A stretch of DNA of 64,000 bases, from NCBI GenBank assembly GCA_024663395.1, contig JANFAH010000005.1, forward strand, positions 1,116,001 to 1,180,000, written 5' to 3'. The notes beneath the pieces are model-generated. The model had not been told where the DNA came from, did no database searches, and saw nothing but the letters and a program-made list of their open reading frames with translations. The first letter of the stretch is position 1, and each line of letters begins with the position of its first letter. Origin of the DNA: Pisolithus tinctorius (Eukaryota > Basidiomycota > Agaricomycetes > Boletales > Pisolithaceae). The translations under genes and the position numbers were made by a program. This document shows, one piece after another, positions 14,068 through 25,037 of this stretch.

Positions 14068-16660
14068 TCAAACGGTCCCACCTATCACATCAATGCTGCT
14101 GGCAGCTCTCAAAACAGCCTTTAACCCAGAGGCAGTGATATCCGAATCATGGCCAATGCCCCAGGCAGTTGCCTTTTTAGACCTCCCCTCGACCTCGTAC
14201 ACCAACTCCACAAAGGAGACTGCTGTCACCTCCGCACCCTCACCAATCGAGTGTTCGGAATACTCTCGGATTGACAAGGTTCCCTTGATCTGCGAATGAA
14301 GGGCAGCCAGCACCGCCGACAGTGGACCATTTCCTTCTCCTGTGACTTGTTGGACCTCACCGTCAATCAGCAACTCGACAGAGATACGACGGCGGCCAGC
14401 CTCGGTGAGCTTTTCAAGGTTAAAGGATAAAAGTTCGAAGCGTGAACGGTGTGGGACTTCGTAACCATACGTCTCCTTGAACAGTTGTGTGAGGCTGTCG
14501 TGTGATATCTGGCCGCTTGAGTCGAAGGTGGCACGCTGAACAACTTGGAAGAATGAAGCCTGAAAGCGTCGCGGCAACTGCAATCCCAGAGAATTAACGA
14601 TGGCATCTGCGATGTCAGCCTGTCCCGTCGTGGAATTAAAGCCGACATTGAGCTTCAATTCAGGTAAGACACGATCACCAATTGCACTGTTCACGGCACT
14701 GAGTACAGCCCGCAGACCCGAGGCAGTAATGTCAGAATCGACACCCACACCCCACCAGGATTGCGAGGTCCCGCGCGCCTCTTTGACATTGTCTGTCGCA
14801 GCCACCAGCTCAATGTATGACGCAGCCCTAGCATTTTGACCATCCCCGATGGTGTGTTCGCTGTACTCGCGAAGAGTAAGGTTTACGTCCAGGTGAACGC
14901 GGAGAGCGTCGAGCAGAGCAGATATAGGGCCATTCCCGTCGCCTCGAACAACCCGTAGAACACCGTCGACCTTGATAGTGCCGTCGAAGTGGCGGTGCTC
15001 GTCACGGATCTCTTCTTCATCTACGGGATCAGTCGAGGGCTCCGTAGTGATATTGAAGGACTTCAGCGCTAGCCTTCCTTCGTACTTCGGGCCACCAAAG
15101 TGATAGGTGCTCCGGAATGCAGTTGTTATGTCTTCTACTGTCATTTCCCGAGCCTCGCGGTCAGCTATGGCTTGAATAACCTGGTAAAATGTTATCTGCA
15201 TCTTGCGAGGTAAATCGAGGTCGAGATGCTGCTTGACGAGGTATGCAATCCCGCCTTTACCAGATTGCGAGTTAACGCGAATAACCGCTTCGTACGTGCA
15301 GCCCAGGTCAGCTGGGTCAATCGGGAGGTAAGGCATGCTCCACATCTGCGGTTCACCATTGGCGGAGTTACGTGCGTGACGCTGGTTCTGTTCCTCGAAG
15401 CCCTTTTTGATAGCGTCCTGGTGAGAACCGGAGAATGCCGTGAAAACGAGTTCGCCAGCATAAGGGTGGCGGGGATGAACAGGTATGTCGTTGCATTGGG
15501 TCACAATATCGATGATGCCCTGAAGGTCGCTGAAATCAAGATCGGGAGAGATTCCTTGCGTGTACAGATTCAGCGCAAGGTTGACGATGTCGACATTTCC
15601 AGTCCGTTCGCCATTTCCGAATAAACACCCTTCGATTCGATCAGCTCCACCGAGGACGGCTAGTTCCGCAGCAGCGATTCCCGTGCCTGCCGAAGGGTTA
15701 AGTGATAAACTTGGCGACAGTTTGCAGCATACCTCGATCATTATGAGGATGTAAGCTCACAACTATGTGCTCACGCTCAGATACGTGCGTGCAAAAGTAC
15801 TCTATCTGGATAGTGTGCAGATGTCAAACAACTGCAAGGATATCAGCCGAGGCCTAGCACTTACCTGGTCAGCGTAATGATTGGGAGGAGCTACCTCAAC
15901 CGTTGCAGGGAGATTGAAAATAATTCTGTTATCGCCAGGGCCTGCCTTCCCCCATACGGCTTTGACTGCTTCGCAAATGGCAACGGAAAAGTCGACTTCA
16001 GTCTGGGAGAATGTCTCCGGACTATACTCGTATCGAAACAATGTACCGTAAGAGGCAGCGTACTGGTCCGAGAGGTCGCGCACAATCTTTGTATGGGACG
16101 CTGCAAGGTCTATCGTCTGCTCTTTGGAATTGCGAAAGACGACACTGCGGAACAATGCACATGTTGCGTTGTACATGTGGATGATGACACGTTTTGCGCC
16201 GACTATGGACTCGAACGTCCGGCGAATGAGGTCTTCGCGCGCTGGTGTTAAAACCTATGATCATGGAGTCAGCCTCGAGCTTTTGACTACGTTCATCCTT
16301 ACGGACCTGGATCCAGACATCATCGGGAATTTCATTATGTTCTATGAGGTAGCGGACAAAATTGAAGTCGGTATCACTGGCAGCAGGGTAGGCGACCTCG
16401 ATCTCCTTGAAACCGCACTTAACGAGCAATCTGAAGAAAGTGAGCTTCTGATCGGCGGTCATGGGGTTGGCCAGCGCCTGATTTCCATCACGCAGATCGG
16501 TGGATAACCAGATGGGAGCCTTTTGAAAAGTTCTCGTGGGCCATTTTCGCCCGTCGAACTGGAGGGGGATGTACGGCTGGTACTTTTGAGAAGGGTCGAT
16601 GCTAGGAAGGACGATATTAGTGTATACCTCCAAACAGATCGACCGACGTACAGCATACAA
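14068..16660 (-). CDS. LEU4: 2-isopropylmalate synthase with a duplicated C-terminal regulatory module
   Basis: This enzyme condenses acetyl-CoA with 2-oxoisovalerate, the first committed step of leucine synthesis. It has the catalytic TIM-barrel start [16 protein letters not shown], then [29 protein letters not shown] (recovered only when the introns near 15741-15868 and 15690 are spliced) and [12 protein letters not shown] with [12 protein letters not shown]. The family normally has one C-terminal LeuA regulatory domain. Here two similar modules of about 190 residues follow in tandem, each with a linker ([10 protein letters not shown] / [10 protein letters not shown]), a glycine-rich turn ([14 protein letters not shown] / [14 protein letters not shown]), [12 protein letters not shown] / [12 protein letters not shown] and DSDITASGL. 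The product is therefore about 800 residues against roughly 620 in yeast. The 5' end is uncertain: an ATG at 16660 gives an Arg-bearing, mitochondrial-like leader, while an ATG at 16764 plus one intron gives a leaderless form. Confidence 0.93.
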
Positions 16661-16870
16661 CCCATGTCAGGAATCGTTCGTGAGCGGCAGGAACAGCGAA
16701 GGATGCAGGATTGAAGGCCGCTAAACCTGACTTGACTGAGTGGACTCGAGTCATTTGTGGTCACCCAAAACAGTTTTCATGATGCGCCACCTGCCAATCT
16801 AGTTTTTGGTGGACGACAGGGGATTCGTTACTGATAACAAATAAATCGATCTAGCCAGGGTGCACCCGCC
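16661..16870. promoter_or_regulatory. Divergent promoter between LEU4 and glutamyl-tRNA synthetase
   Basis: About 210 bases lie between the two start codons. The alternative LEU4 start (16764) falls inside it, which would leave only about 105 bases. I see no certain transcription-factor site. Confidence 0.4.
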
Positions 16871-19610
16871 ATGTCTCTCACTCTCTCGACGAAGACCACG
16901 CCCTTTCCTTACGCCGCGATCGCAATCGCGACCTACACCCAGAAAGCAGACCTGAACTACGATGAGTCTGCAACCAGTGTCACGCTGGCTTTGGATGGTG
17001 TCCAATACACTGCCGAGGACGAGATAGTATATGCTTTGGTCAAGGCAGGAGGACTGGATGCGGACAGCCCCAAAGTAAGCTTTGGACGGTTTGTTCGGAT
17101 TTTAACGTTACAAGCTAGAATACCTTTGCAGGCAGTGACATATTCTGAATTGGCGAGGACACTACCCACTGTAACAGGAGTGCCCGACATCCTATCTGTC
17201 CTGGACTCGATCGACAATCATCTCGCTTACCGCACATTCCTTGTGACCAACGACATCACCGCGGTGGACTGGCTCCTCTGGGGAGCGATGAGAGGTGACG
17301 TACTGGTTTATCATACGTTGCTGTTTGAATATTTATCCATTTTTCTCCTCTTCAGCATCGATCAGGGCATTAGGCTTGCTCAAGAATGGGCAGCACGTCC
17401 ACGCACTCCGCTGGTTTTCTCATCTGGAAAGTCTCGAAACGACCCAGATTGCTCTCGCGAGCGTCACCGCGGCCAAAGCAAATAAGGCGCGGAACAATAA
17501 GACCGCGGCAAGTTTCGCCCTAGGTTTGCAAAATGCGAAGCAAGGTGAAGTGGTCACGCGCTTCCCGCCCGAGCCTAGTGGTTACCTGCATATTGGTCAT
17601 GCTAAAGCTGCCATGCTGAACCAATACTTCGCGAAGATGTACAACGGGAAGCTGATCATTCGGTTCGATGACACAAACCCAACGAAGGAGAAGGTGTTTG
17701 TTGTCTTTCTCAAATTATCATCTCTGAGCTCATTTGATGTTAGACCGAGTTTGAGGAGACTATTCTCGAGGATTTGAGTTTGCTCAACATCCAAGGAGAC
17801 AGCATCACACATACGTCGGATTACTTTGACACTACTTACGATCTCGCAATCCAACTTATTAAGGCGGGGAAGGCTTATACTGATGACACGGAACAAGCTC
17901 AAGTATGTCCGATTCTTTGTTCGCAAACGAATGACTGACTTGGAGTAGATGCGAGAGGAGCGCGGCAAGGGTATTGCTTCCGCACATCGCGATGACTCAG
18001 TGGAGGAGAATTTAAAACATTTCGCCGAGATGAAAGCTGGTACTCCGGAGGGCGTGCGCTGGTGCTTGCGAGCAAAGATTAGCGTGGATGACCAAAATAA
18101 GGCTCTCAGGGACCCCGTGATCTACCGGTGCAACCTTATACCTCATCATAGAACAGGGTAAGTGGCATATCAATTTCTACTGACCTCGATTATACCTGTG
18201 CGTTGTAGGGACCGGTGGAAAATATACCCAACGTACGATTTTGCGTGTCCAATCGTGGACTCGATCGAGGGTGTAACACACGCTCTGCGGACGAACGAAT
18301 ACCGCGAACGGAATGCGCAGTATTATTGGATGATTGACGCACTAGGCCTCCGTCCCGTGAACATATGGGATTACAGGTTCGTCGACTAGGTTCCAAATTC
18401 CTGTCAGACATATTGACGCTTTACACTCGAAGCCGCTTGAATTTCATTTATACACTACTGTCCAAACGAAAACTTCACTGGTTTGTTGATAGCAAGCTCG
18501 TAAAAGGATGGGATGATCCACGGTTTCCAACTATCCGAGGTGAGTCGAATGTACTAGACTCTGAATCGTCAGGAGTAACATATGCATTCAGGGATTCGCC
18601 GTCGCGGCATGACGGTCGAAGCACTCTCGCAATTCATGCTGGCACAAGGACCTTCACAAGCCATCGTATCTCTGGAGTGGGATTCTATCTGGGCGATCAA
18701 CAAGAAGGTGATTGACCCAATCGCACCACGATTGTGGGCTATTGTCACAGACAATATGTACGCGTGTCCTTCAGCGTGGGTGCACTTGCTGACGGCCGTA
18801 GCGTTCCTGTGATCGTCAACGGCGCGCCAGAGTTGCCGGAGGTGAAACAGCTCCCTCTTCACAAGAAAGACCCAACGATAGGGCAAAAGAACGTTGTGTA
18901 TACGAAGACTATTCTGATGGAACAGGAGGATGCCGCATCATTTGAGGATAACGAAGAGGTGCAGCTACCTGGCGCATTTACGGTGTAGAATTTTGACGTG
19001 TTTCTGTCAGATCACCCTCATGGACTGGGGAAATGCTGTGGTTCGCTCAAAGACGACTGGCCCTCACGGCGAGATCACCTCACTTACGATGGACCTGCAT
19101 CTCGAAGGGGACTTCCGTCAAACCAAAAAGAAGATAACGTGGCTCGCACAACCCACGAACGCCAATCCTTTAATAGATATCACCCTTCTTGACTACGACT
19201 ACCTCATCACTAAGAAAAAGCTTGAAGAAGATGATGATGTGAAGGACTTCGTCACTCCAGTCAGCGAGTTCCGCGAAGCTGCGTTCACGGATGCAAACGC
19301 GAACGCACTCAAGAAGGGCGACATCATGCAGTTCGAGAGGAAGGGGTACTATATCTTCGACGGTGCTGGAGAAGATGGAAAGTTGGAGTTTATCAAGATA
19401 CCTGATGGACGGGCTGCGAATTTGGCGAGCAAGGCAGCAGGGAAGGATACTGCAAGTCGTGAGGCACTTGCCGCTACCCCCAAGACGGCATCGTCGGACG
19501 CTGAGCCGCGGCCGGCATCGAAGATGTATGAGGTCGCGAAAGTGTGCGGAGAGCTACCCACGACTTCTATTTCGTCCAAGATGTATGAAGTCAAAAGTGT
19601 ATATGAGTGA
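16871..19610 (+). CDS. Glutamyl-tRNA synthetase, cytosolic
   Basis: This enzyme charges tRNA-Glu in the cytosol. The N-terminal 150-200 residues form a GST-like appended domain, as in the yeast enzyme GUS1. The class I signature HIGH is seen in [15 protein letters not shown] (about 17572), followed by [10 protein letters not shown]. The second class I motif is [11 protein letters not shown] (about 18450). Other conserved blocks are [36 protein letters not shown] and SGLRRRGMT-like [15 protein letters not shown], then the C-terminal anticodon-binding barrels with MDWGNAV. Small introns split the gene at about ten places, for example near 17080-17130, 17300-17355, 17695-17745, 17900-17948, 18160-18208, 18376-18450 and 18540-18590. 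The C-terminus ends in Lys/Ala-rich sequence with two SSKMYEV-like repeats (PASKMYEV and ISSKMYEV). Confidence 0.94.
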
Positions 19611-19725
19611 CCGGATAAAATAGGTACCGATGTCCGTGATATACAAACCGCATTTGCCCTTCTCTTTGACTTCTACTTATATACATACACCTGATGACGT
19701 CTATTACGTCTCAGACTCTGAAAGG

Positions 19726-20808
19726 CTATGTGAAAGAGCTACACATACAAAGGGAGCACCTGTTTGGGTGCATCGGGATTCCAACACCGAGAATCACTAC
19801 GGAATGCGATGAATGACGATCTGTTGAACGTCGGAACCGTGCACGAGAAAAAAAACTGACTTGGGTATCCCACTTAAAAGGAGAAACACATACAGCGACG
19901 AGGGAATAGTTACGGATACAAAGAATGGAGGAAAAACAGCGTGAGCCGTACAAAGTGAATGGAGAGAAGGGGGTATATCTTGGTGTCCTACAAAGTAGTT
20001 CGCCGTAGTCGCCGGCGCAAATTGGCCAGTGATGTGGCCCTCCAAATTTTCGGGCGATCATGATCACCTGGGTAAGGATGGAAGCGGCTTCGTCGGAGTA
20101 CCTCCACCAGTATGAAGGTGACTGAGACATAACAGAATTACAAAGGAATATCCATATTTCGGACATCAAAATGGACCCACCGATGAGTTCTTCTACTGAC
20201 ACAAGGGGATGGGCTTCGAACTCAAGGTAGTCATGACCCAGCCCCGATATTGGCGCCGCTAACAAGCGATCACCAACACGTAGACTGTTGGTGTGAAATT
20301 GTCCCTTGACTTGGTTAGTGCCATGATCCAGAAGCTGGATAGGTTGAGTAATTCCTCGCCAGTAAAGGTCTAAGGCAGCGTACTGTGAGTCCTTCAGGCA
20401 AGGCCATCCAGAAATACTCTGTATCGAATCGCGTAGGTATTCCGAGAATATTTCCACTAGGGGGGGACTCGAGAATGAGGACAAGTAAGCGGATAGGAAG
20501 GGAAGAACGTACGATAGGATACCGCTCTGACGTCCAAATACGCCCTTGGCAGACATGCGCTCCTTCCCAATGACAATTTCGATGGGCTGGTAGCCCTTCC
20601 ACCTTATTTCTGCCACCACCGATCCAGCCTTGTTGCATATGGCGGTCCTGCGGGTGTCCCTGCAGTCGTCTTCGCTCTCGGTGTCTGAATCTTTATCGTC
20701 GCCTCGGATGAAGTGGGGACGGGTGAGGATGGTGTATCCAAGAGCACCAGTCTCTGCGTGAACAAGTGAAGAGTTGAGAATGTCTGACTTGGTGAATTTG
20801 AAAAGCAT
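19726..20808 (-). CDS. DUF6593 family protein (3' end uncertain)
   Basis: A basidiomycete family of unknown function, expanded in mushroom genomes. The start at 20808 (MLFKFTKSDILNSSLV) and the following GALGYTILTRP, then VVAEIRWKG with IVIG, fit the family's N-terminal beta-rich pattern. A second block, DTEYFWMALPEGL, sits in a different frame (about 20400-20440). At least one intron (gtacgt near 20508, acceptor near 20464) and probably a second near 20370 are therefore needed. Conserved-looking hydrophobic sequence then runs to ELIGGSILM at about 20170. The open frame continues to a stop at 19726, but an intron starting after ILM is likely and the true end may be earlier. No function is proposed. 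Confidence 0.6.
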   Translation of the reverse strand: MLFKFTKSDILNSSLVHAETGALGYTILTRPHFIRGDDKDSDTESEDDCRDTRRTAICNKAGSVVAEIRWKGYQPIEIVIGKERMSAKGVFGRQSGILSYVLPFLSAYLSSFSSPPLVEIFSEYLRDSIQSISGWPCLKDSQYAALDLYWRGITQPIQLLDHGTNQVKGQFHTNSLRVGDRLLAAPISGLGHDYLEFEAHPLVSVEELIGGSILMSEIWIFLCNSVMSQSPSYWWRYSDEAASILTQVIMIARKFGGPHHWPICAGDYGELLCRTPRYTPFSPFTLYGSRCFSSILCIRNYSLVAVCVSPFKWDTQVSFFSRARFRRSTDRHSSHSVVILGVGIPMHPNRCSLCMCSSFT

Positions 20809-21165
20809 CGTGACAGATATGCGGGGAGACGGGAAAGCTCTCGATCACAGGCGACTGTATTTCTATTTCTATTTTCTTTCTATCAGAAGGCGTTATGTAA
20901 GCATTCTTTGGTCCTGTTTGCAATGTGGCGAGGGGTGAAGAGGGGTCAACACAAAGTCAAATAAACCAAAGACTAATAGTCTTCAGTGACGACGACGACG
21001 GCGACAACGGCGGCCACAGCAACAATCAGCGGCAATAGCGCATCTCTACATATCCGGGAGGAACTGGCTGCGAGTGGATTTGCTCATCAGTCTACCCGCA
21101 CGCGTGTTGACAGGGTACTCTTGGTCTCGGTGTAATCAGGCTCCCTTATAGTCCTGCTTATTGGA
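20809..21165. other. Divergent intergenic region with a short GAC/GGC-rich repeat
   Basis: About 360 bases between two outward-facing genes. A short imperfect trinucleotide stretch (gacgacgacgacggcgacaa, about 20988-21007, continuing into cggcggcc) is the only structure seen. It is a candidate promoter region for both genes. Confidence 0.4.
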
Positions 21166-24100
21166 ATGGCCCAACGTCGTTCACCGCACAGAGTCAGTAC
21201 ATCGTCGCCAATTAGCTCCAAAGTTCGCAGCGGAAAGTATTCTCTCCGCCACTTGTCCGCTGCGAAACGCGCTCTCGCTTTCGTGAACAGAATTCAACAC
21301 CCTTCGGTTAATTCCCACGCCTCGCGCGCGTCTCCCTCTTCTTCCGACACTGCAGTCTCAGTCCGTCCCATCTTGGCAACCGTTCAGCCAAACCTCAGGA
21401 GGCTGCCATCCCGTCAGAAGCTTCTATACAAGGGTAACATGCGCGACGCCAGTCAGAATGTTCACGTCTCTATCGGCTCCAAGAGAAAACGCGTCGTATC
21501 TGCTAATGAGAGCACACACGCTCATGGGCGACCGACGCGTGATACTGGAAGACATAAAAGATTTAAATCCGATACATCTCAGAACCTGGAAAGTGATGAT
21601 GAAGGTGGCTCAATGGATGTCGATTCTCAACCGCCCTGGGGAGAAGCGGGTGATTTCGATGCGGACTCTGATGACGCGGAATCATGTAAGTTATGTGTCA
21701 TCCCTCATGCTGCCTCATTCATTGTCCTGCAGCCGATGAATACCTCATCAGTGAGGCTCCTCCCAGACAACTGTTGCGTCTACGAAGGGATGAACTTGTT
21801 CGTCTCTACAATGCGGCTGGGCTGGTAGATGATCCGGACTCATTTACAAAGCCAGAGCTAGTGGAAGCCATTGTCGCAGCACGTGACGACGTCGCATCGC
21901 TTCCACCTTCGTCCCCTCCGGCTAGGCCTGACAGTATCTCTAGCGATTACTCTTCCGATGACGGCAACGTTGCCGGGGATGAAGAGACCGACATTGCAGT
22001 CAAATATCGTTCGCCATTCGGACTTAGGCGGCGTGCTACTGTCAACTGTGTGATTAATATGGATGGCCGCGCCCTCAAAATGCGTAGTTTATCCGTGGGC
22101 CAATGTAACGTACTCCCAAGCCCTGCTGGGCTCAACGCGATGCCAAAGGTTAAAGTTGATCTCAATGGTGCCCCAAGGTGTGTTGCCTTGTTGAATCAGC
22201 TAAGTACGGATGTCCTAACTGTGGTAGGCGGAAAAATGCCCGATCCGTTCCTAGCCGCTCATCCCCTCCACCCAGCTGCGCCAACGCTTTACCATCACCT
22301 CCTGCGACACGTCATCGTAGGAGTAAATCTTCCAAGGAGCGCGTGTCATCACAGGGTTCCCATACCAGAAGTAAGAACAAGGTGAAGCAAGTAGGATTCG
22401 ACGAGGATGTTAAAGTACAATATCCTGTCCCTTCAGCTGAGGAGAGCGAACTCACTGATCTGTCGGAATTGGAGAAGAAAATTGGTCCTTCCACTGCGAG
22501 TCCAAGGCGCCTTCGGAGTAGGGACAAAGCGAACGGTGACATAGCAGTACATCCTGCTGCAAAGGACTCTGATGCGACACCGCGTCAGGCCAGAGGTAGA
22601 ACGCGGTGTATGCAGCAAACAAGTTCAGAAACGGAAGAGGAATTGATGGAAGATGACGAGGAGGTAGATGAACTGATCTCATCGCCCTCTCCAACGCCAC
22701 CGCCTCAGGGTCGTCAAACACCCGTAAAGAGACGGCTACGGCCGCGGAGAACACAACGTGTGTCACCAACCGACGACGGAGGCGAAGGTGATGATGAGGA
22801 TGAACCGGAGGAGCTCGCGAACGAACCCGGAGTTGAGGAAGATGCGGAAGAAGACGAGGCTGAAGACGGAGCTGAGGAAGATTTGGAGGAAGACGAAGCT
22901 GAAGAAAATGTCGAGGAAGGTGGGGTTGAGGAGAATGCAGAGGATGACCTAGACGATTCTGAGCGTGGTGAGGAGGATGGCGAATATGTTGCTAGTCTCG
23001 TGACCCCAGCGGGTTGCCAGCCGCGTAAGTTACGGAGTGGAAAAGTAGTGGGTGGTGAAGTTCCACACGATGACACCGAGGAACAAGATGACGTGGAGGA
23101 TGAGATTGACTTGGAAACCGAGTCCGTGGATTTGGACGCTGAGTGTGCTGAAGGTGTTGACGAGGAGGAAGATGAAGCTATGGATCATGACGATTGTGCG
23201 TCCCCGCTTTCCCGAACGTGATCCACACTGACAGTTGCGCCTAGTCGATCTCACCCTTGCCACAAAGAAGTCCCTAGTGCGCCTGCGACGCGATGACCTC
23301 GTACGTCTCTGCGAAACCCGAGATTTAGATGTTGCTGGCACCAAGCCTCAACTGGCCCAGTCATTATTACAATGGCGGGATCGTCACGACAATGGTTTCT
23401 CGTCACCATCCTCTGCTGGCACAGTGCGCCCACCATCTACTGCTCGCGTCCGTGGGCGTCGTCGCACCAAGAGCAAGAGTAAGACTCCTCCTGTACTGAT
23501 GCGGTTGCAACGCATACATCAAGATGAACCTCGAACACCACCCCTTTCTAATGTTGGGGCCACCCAGCCCGAACCGGAACTCGAGCTGGACCTGGAGAGC
23601 TTGGGCTTGGAAGACCGCGAAATACCACCGGATAAGTTGACTAAACTTGAAAAGATTGGCAGTGGTGGATTTAAAGACGTGTACATTGGTCGTTTCAAGG
23701 GTCGCAGAGTTGCCATTGCTGAATTCCGAGACCAGTTGAGCTCTAGTACGTGGTTTGTTTCTTGTTGTCCTCGCGTGATAATGATTCGCGATTAGTGGAC
23801 ATCAAAGAGCTGAAGCTGTTGGGCGGATTTAATCACCCAAACATTGTCCGTTTCGTGCGTCTGTCTAGTTAACTCTTAAGTATCCACTGAAGAAATTCTG
23901 GTAGCTTGGAGTTTCCCTTCCTGAGAACCCGCGCGAGTCGCCAGTCATGATCGTCAGCGAGCTTTGCGCAAATGGCGATCTTTTTGATTATGTCCGCAAT
24001 GTCTCTCCTCCATCTCTATATAAAGTTGTGCGTACACATCACTCATGCCATATTCTAAATCTTCAACTCCATCTCGTAGTTGAACATAATGCTTGATATT

Positions 24101-24700
24101 GCACGTGGATTGGAATACCTGCACATGCGCAAACCATCTGTGATTCACAGGGACTGCAAATCATCTAATATCCTAATAACGTCTCGTGGGATTGCCAAGA
24201 TCGCTGACTTTGGGCTTGCTAAGGTCAAGCAGTCGACGCGCTCGATGGTGCGCAGCCTAGTTGGCACCGTTAATTGGCAAGCCCCGGAACTTTGGCACGC
24301 TCACCCCAAGTACAATCACAAAGTCGACGTGTTTTCGTGTGGCATGGTCTATTGGGAAGTACTACAGTGGCACTTTCCGAACAAGAAGTTTCCATGGGAG
24401 GTTAGCCCGGTCAACTCTTCTTTCCGGTTGAAGGGTGTCTAAGCATGTGTACAGGGCATGAATGAACACGCCATTTACGAAGCAGTCGGTGCCAAACGCC
24501 AAAGGTATATTGATTGGGGACCCTGTGGTATCAGCGTCTGACTTTTCAAGCACAGACCTGCAATTAGCGGCTTAAAGAAGCAATGGTGTCCTGAAATTGT
24601 CGATCTGATAGAGCGTATGTGGGCCCAGGATCCTGGAGAACGTCCTACAATGATAGAAGTCGTCCAAGAGCTCGAACGTCTCGTTACTCTCTACCGTTGA
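21166..24700 (+). CDS. Double SAP-domain protein kinase (TKL-like) with atypical beta-3 strand
   Basis: A multidomain protein, probably nuclear. The N-terminus is basic and Ser-rich (RSPHRVSTSSPISSK; SKRKRVV looks like a nuclear localisation signal). The first SAP-like helix pair is LLRLRRDELVRLYNAAGL (about 21770-21860) and the second is LVRLRRDDLVRLCETRDL (about 23276-23330). SAP motifs bind AT-rich or scaffold DNA. Between them lies a long acidic tract (22640-23180), mostly Glu and Asp. The kinase domain starts at KLEKIGSGGFKDVYIG (about 23645), has HRDCKSSNILI for the catalytic loop, DFGLAKV, a TVNWQAPE activation-segment end and DVFSCGMVYWE. The beta-3 strand reads VAIAEFR, with alanine where the ATP-anchoring lysine is expected. 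About six introns, including 21687-21732 and one near 22175-22228, join the parts. The assembly as one gene rests on consistent phases and direction. Confidence 0.82.
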
Positions 24701-25037
24701 ACCTACAGGAAGCGGGGACGTGATTTCTGTGCCGGTTGAGGAGGTCGTGAACTCGTGGGCTTTGGTGTGCATGGACGATTCCCCGTTGCTTACTACCGTA
24801 TTTTATCATCATTACATCTCTTAACACTGATATCCAGCATTGTAACTTACCATAGCAATTCAATGATGTCCAAAGTTGTTGTAGGTGGGAATTGCACGGA
24901 GCAGGTTTCCAAAGTTGGACACTAGTGACGTCTGAAACGTACGCACGGACAATTGCTAGGCTCCATGCTGCGTGGTCTCGCTGAACGTTTCGTTCTTGGT
25001 TCATCATAAAACCAACTGAGCGACATTGCTAGAAAGG
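24701..25037. other. Intergenic region upstream of the NADH dehydrogenase gene
   Basis: About 340 bases between two genes on the same strand. I see no gene, tRNA or notable repeat in it. Confidence 0.4.

Noticed and set aside
22714..23076. Serine-rich minus-strand open frame of 120 codons
   Set aside because: It is the complement of the Glu/Asp tract of the SAP kinase; composition explains it.
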